Shown here piece after piece: positions 55,375 to 64,000 of a stretch of 64,000 bases of DNA. A model generated the notes under the pieces. It made no database searches, was not told the origin of the DNA, and worked only from the letters and a program-made list of their open reading frames with translations. This stretch comes from Planctomycetota bacterium (lineage in GTDB: Bacteria > Planctomycetota > Phycisphaerae > UBA1845 > UTPLA1). The stretch covers positions 62,001 to 126,000 of the forward strand of contig JAATGM010000006.1 of the NCBI GenBank assembly GCA_015654675.1, read 5' to 3'. The translations under genes were made by a program, and so were the position numbers. How positions within the stretch are numbered: position 1 is the stretch's first letter; every line of letters begins with the position of its first letter.

Positions 55375-57894
55375 TCAGGGAGAGAGCAGTAGATTGACGA
55401 ACGGCGAAACGTCGCCTCCGTTTACCGCGCCGTCGCAATTTCGATCGGCGGCAGCCGTACGGGCGGGATCAGTGTCGAGTCCGAGTAACACTGCCACGAA
55501 GGCATTGGCGTCGACGGCATCGACCGTATTGTTCCCGTCGATATCTCCCGCGAGCCGCAGCGCAATCGACGCGAACTGATCGCCGGGGACGGCGGTCATG
55601 TCCGGTGCCGTGCCGAGATCGCCATACCCCGAACCGACTCCCGGAAGCCACTGGTTGCTGACGAGTCCGTTGCCGCGAATCACGAATGCGGCAACACGCA
55701 CGCTGCCTCCCAAGGAAGCGCCGATGTCGGCATAGGGAATGATGTATTCAACGCCGTCCTGGGCGGTCCCGGCGTTGTTCGCGCTCAGAGACGTCACGCC
55801 CAGCGTGTTGGTGTTCGACACGGCCACCTGCATCCCGTTCGGATTCGTTCCGCCGGTCAATTGGCCATTCAGCGAGCCGGCCACTCCCTGGCCGCGGTAA
55901 GTCTTCGTCACCGTGCCCGATGTCGGGAGTGCAAATTGGTCCACGTAGATCGTCGAACCAACGGTATTCATGAAAAGCAGGTGGTCGGGCGCGAAGCCCG
56001 CGTCGAGCTTCGTGCCGGTCAGCAGGTTCGGTCCGTTCGGCGGAGGGGCAAAGCCATTGAAGTTGAGCACGTTCTGGCCGCCGGCCGTGCTGTCGATCAA
56101 CAGCGCCAGGCCGGTGCCGTCGCCGGGCAGATTGCCGGTGACGCCGACGCACAGACGGCCGGACTCCGCCCGCACGAACAGCTGATTCAGTTCGGCAATG
56201 TTGTCGCCGAGGTTGGTGGAACTGTTCTGCGTGGCTCGCGAGTCGCAGGCCTCGTAGCCGGCTGGAATGCCAACACCGTCGATCTCGCCGGGCGCCGGGG
56301 TAATCGGGTCGAGATTCACTGCAAGAATCATGTAGTTGTAGGCCGGCATGGTGATGGAGTAGGCGGCCTTGTTGGCGTTGGTAATGGGCGGCAGAGTTGT
56401 ATTGGTGACGAGATCGAGCGGGGTTGTCGATCCGCCGGGGATGTTGAAGTTTGAGAGGTTGACGGTCGAAGCCGCGCCGGTGTTGCGGACGCGAATCGAG
56501 ACAAGCAGCGTCTCCTCGCCGGGCTGCTGGCGGATGAATGACCAGACGCGCGACGTGCTGTTGGCGACAGGCAGATAGGCGCCGCGCCGCAGGGCCACAT
56601 GATTCTTGCGAAGCGTGATGAGCTGCTTGTAGGCCTCAAGCAGCGAACCCGCCACGCCGTTCTGCTCTTCGACGCTGCGGCCGTCGTTGTCGAGCGCGAA
56701 GCGGGCGTTATAGGCCTGGCTGTTGAGGATCCAGTAGTTGCTCATGGGCGGCCCGGCGACCTTGTTCCACTTGAAGGGCTCGCGCATGGGGATGTCGTTC
56801 GCATCGCTGCCGAAGTTGCCCTTGGTGCCGCGCATGCCGATTTCGTCGCCGTAGTAGATGATGGGCGGGAACGGGCCGGTCAGCTCAATGGCGGCGGCCA
56901 CCTTGGCCTTGATCAGCGATCCGCCGATGACCGACGTCAGCCGATCGACATCGTGATCGCCGATGGTCCCGAGGAAGTGTCGGCCTGGCGGCTGCTGGGC
57001 GAGGGTGTTAGCCGTCTGACTGTAGAGACTGGTTGAAGTCTCGCTGCTCAGCGCATCGCGAACCGCGAACTCCCACGGTTTCGTGAAGGTCGAGTCGAAG
57101 GCCGGCATAAGGTCGACGCCGGTCGTGCCCCAGTCGGCCTGTTCGGCAAAGGTGAAGGCGTCCGGATTGGTCGTGTGGATTGCGTTGTTCCATGTCTTCC
57201 AGAATTCGATGTTTGCGCCCCAGCCCTCCGGAGAGGTTGAATAGACGTGATCGGCTCGGAAGCCGTCGATGCCGTCGGACGGATTGCCGTCATTGTTGGG
57301 GTCGAGCCATTTGCGGGCCCAGTCGCAATTGAGCTGCACGGGGTTGGGATTGTCGAGGTTCCAGTGGATGAAGCCCACCGACGCGCCGCTCCAGGTGTTG
57401 TAGACCGAACCGAAATAGGTCGTGTTGGCGGCGTTGGTGAAGGCGAGCCACTGGTCGTACGGGCTGGCTGGATTGTTGAATGCGTTGGAATACCACGTCG
57501 AGTTCTGGCTGATGCCATAGGCGACAAAGTCGATGAAGACCTTGATGCCGCGCGTGTGGGCCGCCTGCACAAAGGCGAGAAACTGGGCCTCGGTGCCGAA
57601 GCGGCTGTTGACCTGGTCGCCGGGCCCATGCTGGTAGCCATGATAGGCGGCCGAGGGGAAGATAGGCGTCATCCAGACAGCGGTGACCCCCAGGTTCTGG
57701 AGATAGTCGAGCGAGGCGGTCATGCCGTTGAAGTCGCCGAAGCGCTGGGAATCATTGTCCGAGTCGCGCCAGGCGATGGGCATGAACTGGTAGAAAATGT
57801 CCTCGGTGATCTCGCGTCCGTTGAGTGGCGCGGCAGTGGCCGGGACCGCCAAAAGGGCTGCCACGCAGAGGACGAGCAGAATTCTTGGAAGCAT
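55375..57894 (-). CDS. Secreted GH13 alpha-amylase-like protein with dockerin repeats
   Basis: The 839-residue protein has a signal peptide (1-21), a GH13 catalytic barrel, a C-terminal beta region and two dockerin repeats (GDIDGNNTVDAVDANAFVAV and ADRNCDGAVNGGDVSPFVNL). Catalytic residues are visible: Asp215 in GIDGFRADHV (nucleophile), Glu251 in FTFAEQADW (acid/base) and Asp315 in IGDHDVDRL. Region I, normally DxVxNH, reads DFVAYGIS, so the Asn and His are absent. The family cuts or transfers alpha-1,4/1,6 glucan links. It starts an apparent unit with the TlpA-like gene and is divergent from a lipoprotein gene. Confidence 0.92.
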   Translation of the reverse strand: MLPRILLVLCVAALLAVPATAAPLNGREITEDIFYQFMPIAWRDSDNDSQRFGDFNGMTASLDYLQNLGVTAVWMTPIFPSAAYHGYQHGPGDQVNSRFGTEAQFLAFVQAAHTRGIKVFIDFVAYGISQNSTWYSNAFNNPASPYDQWLAFTNAANTTYFGSVYNTWSGASVGFIHWNLDNPNPVQLNCDWARKWLDPNNDGNPSDGIDGFRADHVYSTSPEGWGANIEFWKTWNNAIHTTNPDAFTFAEQADWGTTGVDLMPAFDSTFTKPWEFAVRDALSSETSTSLYSQTANTLAQQPPGRHFLGTIGDHDVDRLTSVIGGSLIKAKVAAAIELTGPFPPIIYYGDEIGMRGTKGNFGSDANDIPMREPFKWNKVAGPPMSNYWILNSQAYNARFALDNDGRSVEEQNGVAGSLLEAYKQLITLRKNHVALRRGAYLPVANSTSRVWSFIRQQPGEETLLVSIRVRNTGAASTVNLSNFNIPGGSTTPLDLVTNTTLPPITNANKAAYSITMPAYNYMILAVNLDPITPAPGEIDGVGIPAGYEACDSRATQNSSTNLGDNIAELNQLFVRAESGRLCVGVTGNLPGDGTGLALLIDSTAGGQNVLNFNGFAPPPNGPNLLTGTKLDAGFAPDHLLFMNTVGSTIYVDQFALPTSGTVTKTYRGQGVAGSLNGQLTGGTNPNGMQVAVSNTNTLGVTSLSANNAGTAQDGVEYIIPYADIGASLGGSVRVAAFVIRGNGLVSNQWLPGVGSGYGDLGTAPDMTAVPGDQFASIALRLAGDIDGNNTVDAVDANAFVAVLLGLDTDPARTAAADRNCDGAVNGGDVSPFVNLLLSP

Positions 57895-57982
57895 CTTTTC
57901 CCTTTTTCGAGGAGTGAAGGACGTCTACTGATCGTAGCAATTTGGCATGGTCGGATCAAACGTTTTACTATTAGGAATCAAG

Positions 57983-58810
57983 GTGAAAACGGACGTGCGT
58001 TACTACACAGCGGCCGCAATCGCTTCAATCGCGATCGCTCTTGGTGGATGCCGCCGAGACGCGACGCCACAGGGCATTCAGGTCCCGCCGCCCGACGTCC
58101 GCGATCGTGTGACGCGCGAATTTGCGACCGTCGACTATTACAAGCCATCGGACGCGGACGCCGATCAGGCCGAACTCCGTCTGGCGCCGCTGATCGTCCA
58201 ACAGGCGGGCGACGCGCGGATTGCCCCGGTCGTCTATTTCGAGGACTCCGTAGCCCGCCTTCCGGCCGGCGCGTGCAAACAGCGGTCGTTTCTTTGGCGG
58301 TATGAGTCGCGCATTGCTGGGCAGCCAACTGATTGGCGCGGGGTGCGTATGACATTTGATCCGCGCGGCGCGCCGATCATTTGGGAATCACTTGCGAACG
58401 ACAGCCGCGTGCATGTCATCTTCGTGGCGAAGTCGCTGGAGGAAAAGGCCGCGAAGCGCTTCGGGCCGCCGCTCGAGGGTCGGCAGTTCTCGATTGAGCG
58501 CTCGGTTGCCGAGCAGCCGGAAGTAGTCGTTGCCCGCGTCCTTTCCGACGGCCCCGAGCCGATGGGGCCATTTGTCTATCTCAGCGATCGCCGCGAACTG
58601 ACGACCGTCCTTTGTCGCTGCATGCCGTCACAGTTTTCGGAGATTCGCGAAACGGTTCTCTATCGGCTCATACCGCTCGGAGCACCGACCAGTCAGAAAG
58701 CGCCCAGCGACGGCGTGCCGGTCTCAATCTGCGATGCATTCCCAGAAATTCCCGACTGCGCCCGGCCCGACTGGCTTGAACTGGCCCTGCGCCTGCCCCC
58801 GGATTTCTAA
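57983..58810 (+). CDS. Lipoprotein of unknown function
   Basis: GTG 57983 has AGGAA upstream and opens a lipoprotein signal (YYTAAAIASIAIALGGC). An in-frame ATG at 57947 gives a poorer N-terminus. The 275-residue product shows alternating strands such as RIAPVVYFEDSVARLP, GVRMTFDPRGAPIIWES and DSRVHVIFVAKSLEE, but no domain I recognise. It contains Cys residues near the end (VLCRCMPSQF, SICDAFPEIPDCARP). It is convergent with the heparinase-like gene, with directly adjacent stop codons. Confidence 0.6.
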   Translation: MKTDVRYYTAAAIASIAIALGGCRRDATPQGIQVPPPDVRDRVTREFATVDYYKPSDADADQAELRLAPLIVQQAGDARIAPVVYFEDSVARLPAGACKQRSFLWRYESRIAGQPTDWRGVRMTFDPRGAPIIWESLANDSRVHVIFVAKSLEEKAAKRFGPPLEGRQFSIERSVAEQPEVVVARVLSDGPEPMGPFVYLSDRRELTTVLCRCMPSQFSEIRETVLYRLIPLGAPTSQKAPSDGVPVSICDAFPEIPDCARPDWLELALRLPPDF

Positions 58811-61165
58811 TCAGTTTTCCGTCGGCAGCGGCTTATCCGGCGCGACGGACATCTCCAGATCGCGCGAGAATTTCGTCTTCGCAATTGGATCGACAATTTC
58901 CACCGATCCGGCCTTCGAGCCCCCCGGCGAGAGTGTGATGGTGATGTCCCGCGACGATTCCTTCGTCTTGACGACCAGATGGTCGTTGTCAATGCGGACA
59001 TCCAACTCGGGCGGTTCGGTAAGCGTCTTGTCGCAGGCATACAGCGCCGTCACGAACAGCCGGTTCGGGCCTTTGTCGGCCGCTTCAAACTCCATGCGGC
59101 CCCAGCCACCACCGACGCCAAAGGCCGGGCCAAGCGTGCCGGGATTCACTAGTCGGTACCACGCGTTCGCGCCGCCGTTCAGCATGGCGGGCGAAAGCCA
59201 ATACTCGAATCCGCGATCGCTGCTGCCCAGATACTTGCGGCTCGCCGACGGCCCGCGCGGGATCGTCAACAATTCGTCCGGCCCGCCGATGATGTGCAGC
59301 TTCCGGTTCGTCGGCAGCAGCGCCCGCGCGAAGAGTCGGCCTTCGCCGTCTTCCGTGCCGACCCAGCCGCTGCCCGATGGATAGACCCACGATCCCGCCT
59401 TCTGTCCTTCTTTGCGGCGGCGAAGCTGCGGATTGAGCGGCGCACCGCCCACCGTCGGCTGAGTGGGCAGATGCATGACCCACGCGGCCTTGATGTCCGG
59501 ATTGGCCGTGACCAGCCGATCGCAGATGAACATGAGCCCGCCGTTGAGCGCCAGGATCGATCGTTCATAGACCAGTGCGGTGCGAACGCCGTAGGCCCTC
59601 GCGAGATCGGCCGCTACGAAAGTGAAATTCTCGTTCGTGTCGAATGCAATCAGTCGTCCCGTCGCCCGGGGCGACGCTGAAATATCGGCCGGTACCGGAC
59701 CGCGCGGCACTTCCGGCCGGCGCTGGTTCGCCAGAAAGACCCACTGCCTGCCAACCAGCAGCGATGCCTCGCGCAGCTCGGCCAATGCGATGCAGTTGTG
59801 CGCGATGGTTCCCGACGAGTACGCATCAAAGTCGCCCGGTTCGGTGCCGATGCGTTGCTCTCCGCCGCGCAGCCGCGTGGCCTCAAACCGAACGTCGTCA
59901 CCGCTATCGATGGCCAGTCGCCCCTTGCGAATCACCTGAAACTGACCCGCGTCGAGGTGCTGGCTCGGAAGCCAGAACGGCTGCCCGGCGTCGAAGGCCA
60001 ACAGCGTCGCACCCGGTCCCCAGTTCGACCGCATCAGCACCCAGCCATTCCCCAGGCGGCGGGCCAGTGGCGCGCGGCCCCGATCGACCCGCGGCCGGTC
60101 AGGCTGGCCATAGACAATGCGTAGCCAGAGGCGTTGTGCCTCGCGCGCTCCCAGGGAGTTACCCGCATTAGTGTTTGCCTGTTCGGCGTAGTAGGCGGCC
60201 ACCGGGCTGTCGGTTCGCTCGGCCAGCAGTTCGGCGATGCCCGCTGCCATGGCCGACGTCCCAAGTCCCGGCGAAAGCGGCGCGTCCGAGCCGGCGTCGT
60301 GCCACACGCCGACACGCAGCCCGGGCCACTGCGTGTCCGACCAGAAATAGACGTCGAGTGAATGGCCCATTGCGTCGCGCAGCCGCTCCCACGCATGTGA
60401 GTCCAGCGATTGCCAGACCTCGGCCGCCAGCACCACATCGGCCTCGAAGTCGGATCGGATACCGGGCGTCGGCGCGGTCCCGTCGAGCTGCTTTACCAAC
60501 GGAGTGAGGTTCTTCTCGAAATAGGCCTTGGCCGCGTCAATCACGGCCGACACGCGCTCGGCCTGCGGCGAGCCCGATTGCCACTGGCCCTGCAGCGCTA
60601 CCGCGACGGCGACGTGGCACAGCTTTGGGTTGGTAAGCACGTGCTCGAAGAAACTGTCTTCGTCGCGCAGCCGCTGCATGGCGTCGGTGAGTTGCGTGGC
60701 CACGTCGGTGCGGACGGTGTCACTGATTGCATCGCCGCACCAGTCCAGCGCCGCCGCGACGTCGTCGAAATCGAGCACCCAGGCCTTGTTGTCCGCCAGA
60801 ACGCGTTCGACATACGACGTATACGCGTCAGCGATGCCGGGCTGTCCGCTCACCAGATGCATAAACGCGACTGGATAAAGACCGCCCGGCTCATAAGCGC
60901 GTGTGATGTTCTGATCGACGAGACGCTTGAGCTTCTGATATTCACCGACGTATCGGCCATACTCGGCGTCGGCAGCGCCGCCTGAGCTTGTGCCACAGCG
61001 CCTCCGCAGACGCAGCACGTCCGGTCCGCGGATCAGGTACTGAGTTCTCCAGACGGTGGTGCGATCAAGCCGCAGCGGCGGCCGCTTGGGTTGCGGCGCG
61101 GGCTGGCTTTCAGCGCTGGGTTGGGCAAGTAAGAGTCCGAACAGCATCCATCCGATGGCGTTCAC
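58811..61165 (-). CDS. Heparinase II/III-like exported protein
   Basis: The 784-residue protein has a short signal peptide (IGWMLFGLLLAQPSAES). An alpha/alpha-barrel half of about 370 residues follows (LKRLVDQNITRAYEPGGLYP, AAALDWCGDAISDTVRTDVA). The second half is a beta-sandwich with WVLMRSNWGPGATLLAFDAG, DAGQFQVIRKGRLAIDSGDD and TIAHNCIAL, which matches the heparinase II/III superfamily core: the SxW...F.G stretch, the metal or active His and HN. The family is polysaccharide lyases for uronic-acid polymers, but some members are not catalytic. Substrate cannot be told. It is divergent from uvrA. Confidence 0.75.
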   Translation of the reverse strand: MNAIGWMLFGLLLAQPSAESQPAPQPKRPPLRLDRTTVWRTQYLIRGPDVLRLRRRCGTSSGGAADAEYGRYVGEYQKLKRLVDQNITRAYEPGGLYPVAFMHLVSGQPGIADAYTSYVERVLADNKAWVLDFDDVAAALDWCGDAISDTVRTDVATQLTDAMQRLRDEDSFFEHVLTNPKLCHVAVAVALQGQWQSGSPQAERVSAVIDAAKAYFEKNLTPLVKQLDGTAPTPGIRSDFEADVVLAAEVWQSLDSHAWERLRDAMGHSLDVYFWSDTQWPGLRVGVWHDAGSDAPLSPGLGTSAMAAGIAELLAERTDSPVAAYYAEQANTNAGNSLGAREAQRLWLRIVYGQPDRPRVDRGRAPLARRLGNGWVLMRSNWGPGATLLAFDAGQPFWLPSQHLDAGQFQVIRKGRLAIDSGDDVRFEATRLRGGEQRIGTEPGDFDAYSSGTIAHNCIALAELREASLLVGRQWVFLANQRRPEVPRGPVPADISASPRATGRLIAFDTNENFTFVAADLARAYGVRTALVYERSILALNGGLMFICDRLVTANPDIKAAWVMHLPTQPTVGGAPLNPQLRRRKEGQKAGSWVYPSGSGWVGTEDGEGRLFARALLPTNRKLHIIGGPDELLTIPRGPSASRKYLGSSDRGFEYWLSPAMLNGGANAWYRLVNPGTLGPAFGVGGGWGRMEFEAADKGPNRLFVTALYACDKTLTEPPELDVRIDNDHLVVKTKESSRDITITLSPGGSKAGSVEIVDPIAKTKFSRDLEMSVAPDKPLPTEN

Positions 61166-61209
61166 ACGGCGGACTATACCGCGAATTGTCGCGGGAGGGG
61201 CTGGTCGCG

Positions 61210-61238
61210 TTGCCCGCCTTGCAGAGTCGACTTACAAT
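61210..61238 (+). promoter_or_regulatory. Sigma-70 promoter for uvrA
   Basis: TTGCCC (61210-61215) and TACAAT (61233-61238) are 17 bases apart, 67 bases before the uvrA start. Confidence 0.55.
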
Positions 61239-61304
61239 GCCCGGTTCGCGTCGTCGCGGCTGCCCCCGACGACGATGCGACCACGCGGTCGCACCGGCAG
61301 GGCC

Positions 61305-63191
61305 ATGGAACCGAAGACAATTGAGATCAAAGGCGCTCGGGAGCACAACCTCCGGAACGTCTCGCTGACATTGCCGCGCAACGCCCTGGTGTGTCTCACC
61401 GGCGTCAGCGGTAGCGGCAAGAGTTCGCTCGCGTTTGACACGCTCTACGCCGAGGGCCAGCGAAGGTATATCGAGTCGCTGTCGTCCTACGCGCGGCAGT
61501 TTCTCGGACAGCTCGCCAAGCCCGATTGCGATCAGATCACCGGGCTCTCGCCCGCAATTGCCATTCAGCAGAAGTCGGCCGGCTGGAACCCGCGCTCAAC
61601 CGTGGGGACCGTAACGGGCGTGTACGACTTTCTGCGCGTGCTGTTCGCGCGCGTCGGCGTTCAGCACTGCACGCGCTGCGGGAAGCCGATTGCGGCCCAA
61701 TCACGCGAGCAGATCATCGCTGGCGTGCTGCGACAGCCCAAAGGCGCTCGCATTTTGCTCATGGCGCCGGTGGCCCGCGGCCAGAAGGGCGAGTTCCGCG
61801 ATCTCTTTGATGACCTGTTGCGGGCGGGATACGTCCGCGCCCGGGTCGATGGCAAGATCATCGAGCTGCGCGAGAATCAGTCGCTCGAAAAGAACAAGCG
61901 GCACGACATCGAGGTGGTCGTCGATCGGCTCGTGCTGAACGACGAAGTGCGCCCGCGGCTGGCCGAGGCAGTCGAAGGTGCGCTGCGGCTGGGCGAGGGC
62001 ACGCTCATCGTGGCGGCGGCCGACGACGCCGAGAACCGGTCGCGCGATGTGTTGTTCTCGTCGAAATATGCTTGTTCGGATTGTTCGCTCTCGTACGAGC
62101 CGCCGTCGCCGCAGCTTTTCTCGTTCAATTCACCCACTGGCATGTGCCTGACCTGCGACGGACTCGGCGAGCGGATGGATTTCGACATCGACCTGCTCAT
62201 CCCCGATCCGAATCTCAATTTCTATTCGCCATGCGTCGCGCCAATGCGGACCGCGCCGGGCAAGTGGCGGCGGCACATCTACGAGGGCGTCGCTCGGCAC
62301 CTCAAGGCCGATCTGTCGCAGCCTTGGAAAAAGCTGCCCGAGAAGGTGCGGCACGCGTTGCTTCACGGCACGGGCGATGCCCACATCACCTATGAATGGC
62401 GCTGGTCGGGCGGAGTGTGGAAGCATGGCGACAAATTCGCCGGCGTTCTGGCCGAGCTGCACGAGAAGTATCGCAAGGCCAATGCGGCGTTTGTCCGCGA
62501 GTACTATGAGAAGTTCATGCGTCACGGCCCGTGTCCGGTCTGCAAGGGGCGGCGGCTGAACGATCAGGCCCTCGGCGTGCGGCTCGCGGTAGGGGGGCGT
62601 GACGAGTGGTCGTCGCCATCCGGGCCGAACATCGCCGAGCTGGGGCGGCTTCCCGTCGATCGTGTGGCTGAGGTGCTTGTTGAGTTGAAACTGACGCCGG
62701 TGCAGCAGCAGGTGGCGGTCGAGGTCTTGAAGGAGATTCGTTCGCGGCTCGAATTTCTGCTGAATGTCGGCCTGCATTACCTGGCGCTGGATCGCGCCGC
62801 ACCGACACTCTCAGGTGGAGAGAGCCAGCGAATTCGGCTGGCCGGGCAGATTGGCAGCGGGCTGACGGGCGTGCTCTACGTGCTCGACGAGCCCAGCATC
62901 GGCCTGCACCCGCGCGACAACCAGCGGCTGCTCGATTCGCTGACACGGCTGCGCGACATGGGCAACACGGTCGTGGTGGTCGAACACGACGAGGACACGA
63001 TGCGCGCAGCCGACCACATCGTGGATTTCGGCCCAGGCCCAGGCGTCCGCGGTGGGTATGTAGTTGCGCAGGGGGTTTTGAAGGACATCACGGGAGCACC
63101 CGAATCCGTAACGGGGCAGTACTTGAGCGGCAAGCGGGAAATCGAAGTTCCGAAGCATCGTCGGCGCGTTTCTCGCGATCACGGGGGTTGA
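61305..63191 (+). pseudogene. uvrA: UvrA, N-terminal half only (truncated before second ATPase domain)
   Basis: ATG 61305 begins MEPKTIEIKGAREHNLRNVS, the normal UvrA start. An open frame further upstream overlaps the divergent promoter region. The 628-residue product has Walker A GVSGSGKSS (33-41), YIESLSSYARQFL, the UvrB-binding region, a CTRC zinc site, SPQLFSFNSPTGMCLTCDGLG, GPCPVCKGRRLN, signature TLSGGESQRIRLAGQIGSGL and Walker B YVLDEPSIGLHPRDN. Full UvrA is about 940 residues with a second ATPase half. Here the protein ends with KREIEVPKHRRR plus seven residues, where the second GARE...NLKN module should start. Two small genes follow immediately. Either the gene is broken, or it is a split UvrA whose second half lies beyond the window. 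Confidence 0.8.
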
Positions 63192-63193
63192 AT

Positions 63194-63424
63194 ATGAATG
63201 GCGCGCAAACCAGCAACGATTTCGACATCGCGGATCGCTTTCGCGAGACTGCGCGGCTCGTTCGTGAACGACTGGCCGCCCGGTCGCCCGCCGAACGGGA
63301 CCAGATGGTGCAAATCTATCTCGCGCAGGGAATGACCGTCGCGCAGCGCTTTCGCGCCACGGCATCGCTTGTTCGATTTGCGCTAAGCTGCCAGCGGCGA
63401 CACGGAGAGGTGAATGTCGACTGA
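63194..63424 (+). CDS. Small protein with internal repeat, next to nucleotidyltransferase
   Basis: The 76-residue protein from ATG 63194 (GGGGG upstream) contains two similar helices: ADRFRETARLVRERL and AQRFRATASLVRFAL. Between them is SPAERDQMVQIYLAQGMTV. I do not recognise the family. Its 3' end overlaps the nucleotidyltransferase gene by 11 bases, so the two are translated together. A small partner upstream of an MNT-like protein recalls toxin-antitoxin pairs, but which one would be toxic cannot be told. Confidence 0.5.
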   Translation: MNGAQTSNDFDIADRFRETARLVRERLAARSPAERDQMVQIYLAQGMTVAQRFRATASLVRFALSCQRRHGEVNVD

Positions 63425-63989
63425 TCCGCTCTTCGACATGCTCAATCGCCTCTGCCCGCTTCTGGACGCTGTCGGAGCAACGTACGCAGTCACGGGGTCG
63501 GTTGCGAGCAGTCTGCATGGACAACCGTCGGCGAGCGTTGACGTGGACATATGCCTTCGCCTTTCGCCGGCTCAGGCGCGGCAACTTGTGGCGGCTTTTC
63601 CGAAGGACTTCTACGTGAATCCCGACGGGCTTATCGAAAGCGCCCGCATCGGCGGAATCTCAAACGTCATTGACGGCCCAACCGCCATGAAGGCCGACCT
63701 GAGCTTCGTTCCGAAAGAGCCGTACTTCGACGAAGTCTTGGCGCGACGCACGCTGATCGGAAACGTTCCCGGACTTCCGCCGCTCTGGGTTGTTTCGCCG
63801 GAGGACATCATTCTAATGAAGCTGCTGTGGCGCCGGGACACGGAATCGCAGAAGCAGTGGGACAACGCGCTATCAGTGGTGAAAGTACAGGGACATCGGT
63901 TGGATCGCGCATACATGAAGGATTGGGCGGAACGCCTGGACTTGTCGGACGACCTGCGGAAACTCTTTGCCGAGGGGGAACAGCGGTGA
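63414..63989 (+). CDS. Nucleotidyltransferase-fold protein (MNT/AbiEii-like)
   Basis: The 191-residue protein has the core of a minimal nucleotidyltransferase: YAVTGSVASSLHGQPSASVD followed by VDICL gives the GS motif and the DxD metal pair. A third acidic position appears in MKADLSF. WVVSPEDIILMKLLWRRD is typical of AbiEii-like and related predicted nucleotidyltransferases. A good ribosome-binding site (GGAGAGG) precedes the ATG. With the overlapping 76-residue gene it forms a two-gene unit that sits directly after a truncated uvrA. It may be a toxin-antitoxin or defence module. No activity is proven. Confidence 0.75.
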   Translation: MSTDPLFDMLNRLCPLLDAVGATYAVTGSVASSLHGQPSASVDVDICLRLSPAQARQLVAAFPKDFYVNPDGLIESARIGGISNVIDGPTAMKADLSFVPKEPYFDEVLARRTLIGNVPGLPPLWVVSPEDIILMKLLWRRDTESQKQWDNALSVVKVQGHRLDRAYMKDWAERLDLSDDLRKLFAEGEQR

Positions 63990-64000
63990 GGCGATGGACG

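Overview
The window looks like a chromosomal segment of a GC-rich planctomycete (Planctomycetota). The evidence is several PEP-CTERM surface proteins, a prepilin-like secreted protein with an AFTLIELL start, type I dockerin repeats on secreted proteins that are not obviously cellulosomal, a MoxR/von Willebrand pair, bactofilins, a NodU-type carbamoyltransferase cassette and many large secreted proteins of uncertain role. I cannot fix the class or genus. I saw no rRNA, CRISPR array, phage or insertion sequence. One tRNA-Ser(GCT) and one probable 6S RNA are present.

Layout. 1-3400: a PEP-CTERM protein cut by the left edge, a prepilin-like protein, and two small membrane proteins on the minus strand. 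3500-10350: the most interesting block. A single-Cys-pair redoxin is followed by a Tat-exported, histidine-rich beta-propeller resembling thiocyanate dehydrogenase and nitrous oxide reductase. Then come an FtsX/MacB-type permease, a LolD-type ATPase carrying an extra membrane-anchored C-terminal domain, and a sigma-54 activator whose receiver lacks the phospho-accepting Asp. A near-consensus sigma-54 promoter lies directly before the redoxin start, so the block may be a self-contained regulated operon. 10380-19865: tRNA-Ser, a Kelch-repeat secreted protein, a one-heme dockerin protein, a split ModE (Mop domain and HTH as separate genes), a PEP-CTERM protein, an OBAP/DUF1264 protein, a prolyl oligopeptidase and an MBL-fold hydrolase. 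19862-26000: a 1484-residue PQQ/TPR protein and a membrane histidine kinase.

26100-33354: an exopolysaccharide-type locus with a TPR protein, a membrane nucleotide-sugar 4,6-dehydratase, a carbamoyltransferase, SxtJ and DUF5989 membrane proteins and a methyltransferase. 33374-43900: SMC, a GT39-like membrane glycosyltransferase, an L,D-transpeptidase, the 6S-like RNA with its own promoter and terminator, a phosphodiesterase-like lipoprotein and DNA ligase LigA. 43888-50544: lipoproteins, two bactofilins (one with a zinc ribbon), an LTXXQ lipoprotein and a VWA/MoxR pair. 50611-61165: secreted proteins (dockerin, PEP-CTERM, sugar dehydrogenase-like, TlpA-like, GH13 amylase, heparinase-like).

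61305-64000: a UvrA that stops exactly where its second ATPase half should begin. It is followed at once by a 76-residue protein and a nucleotidyltransferase that resemble a toxin-antitoxin or mobile pair.

All assignments were made by reading translated motifs. No database search was possible, so family names without diagnostic motifs are marked as inference.
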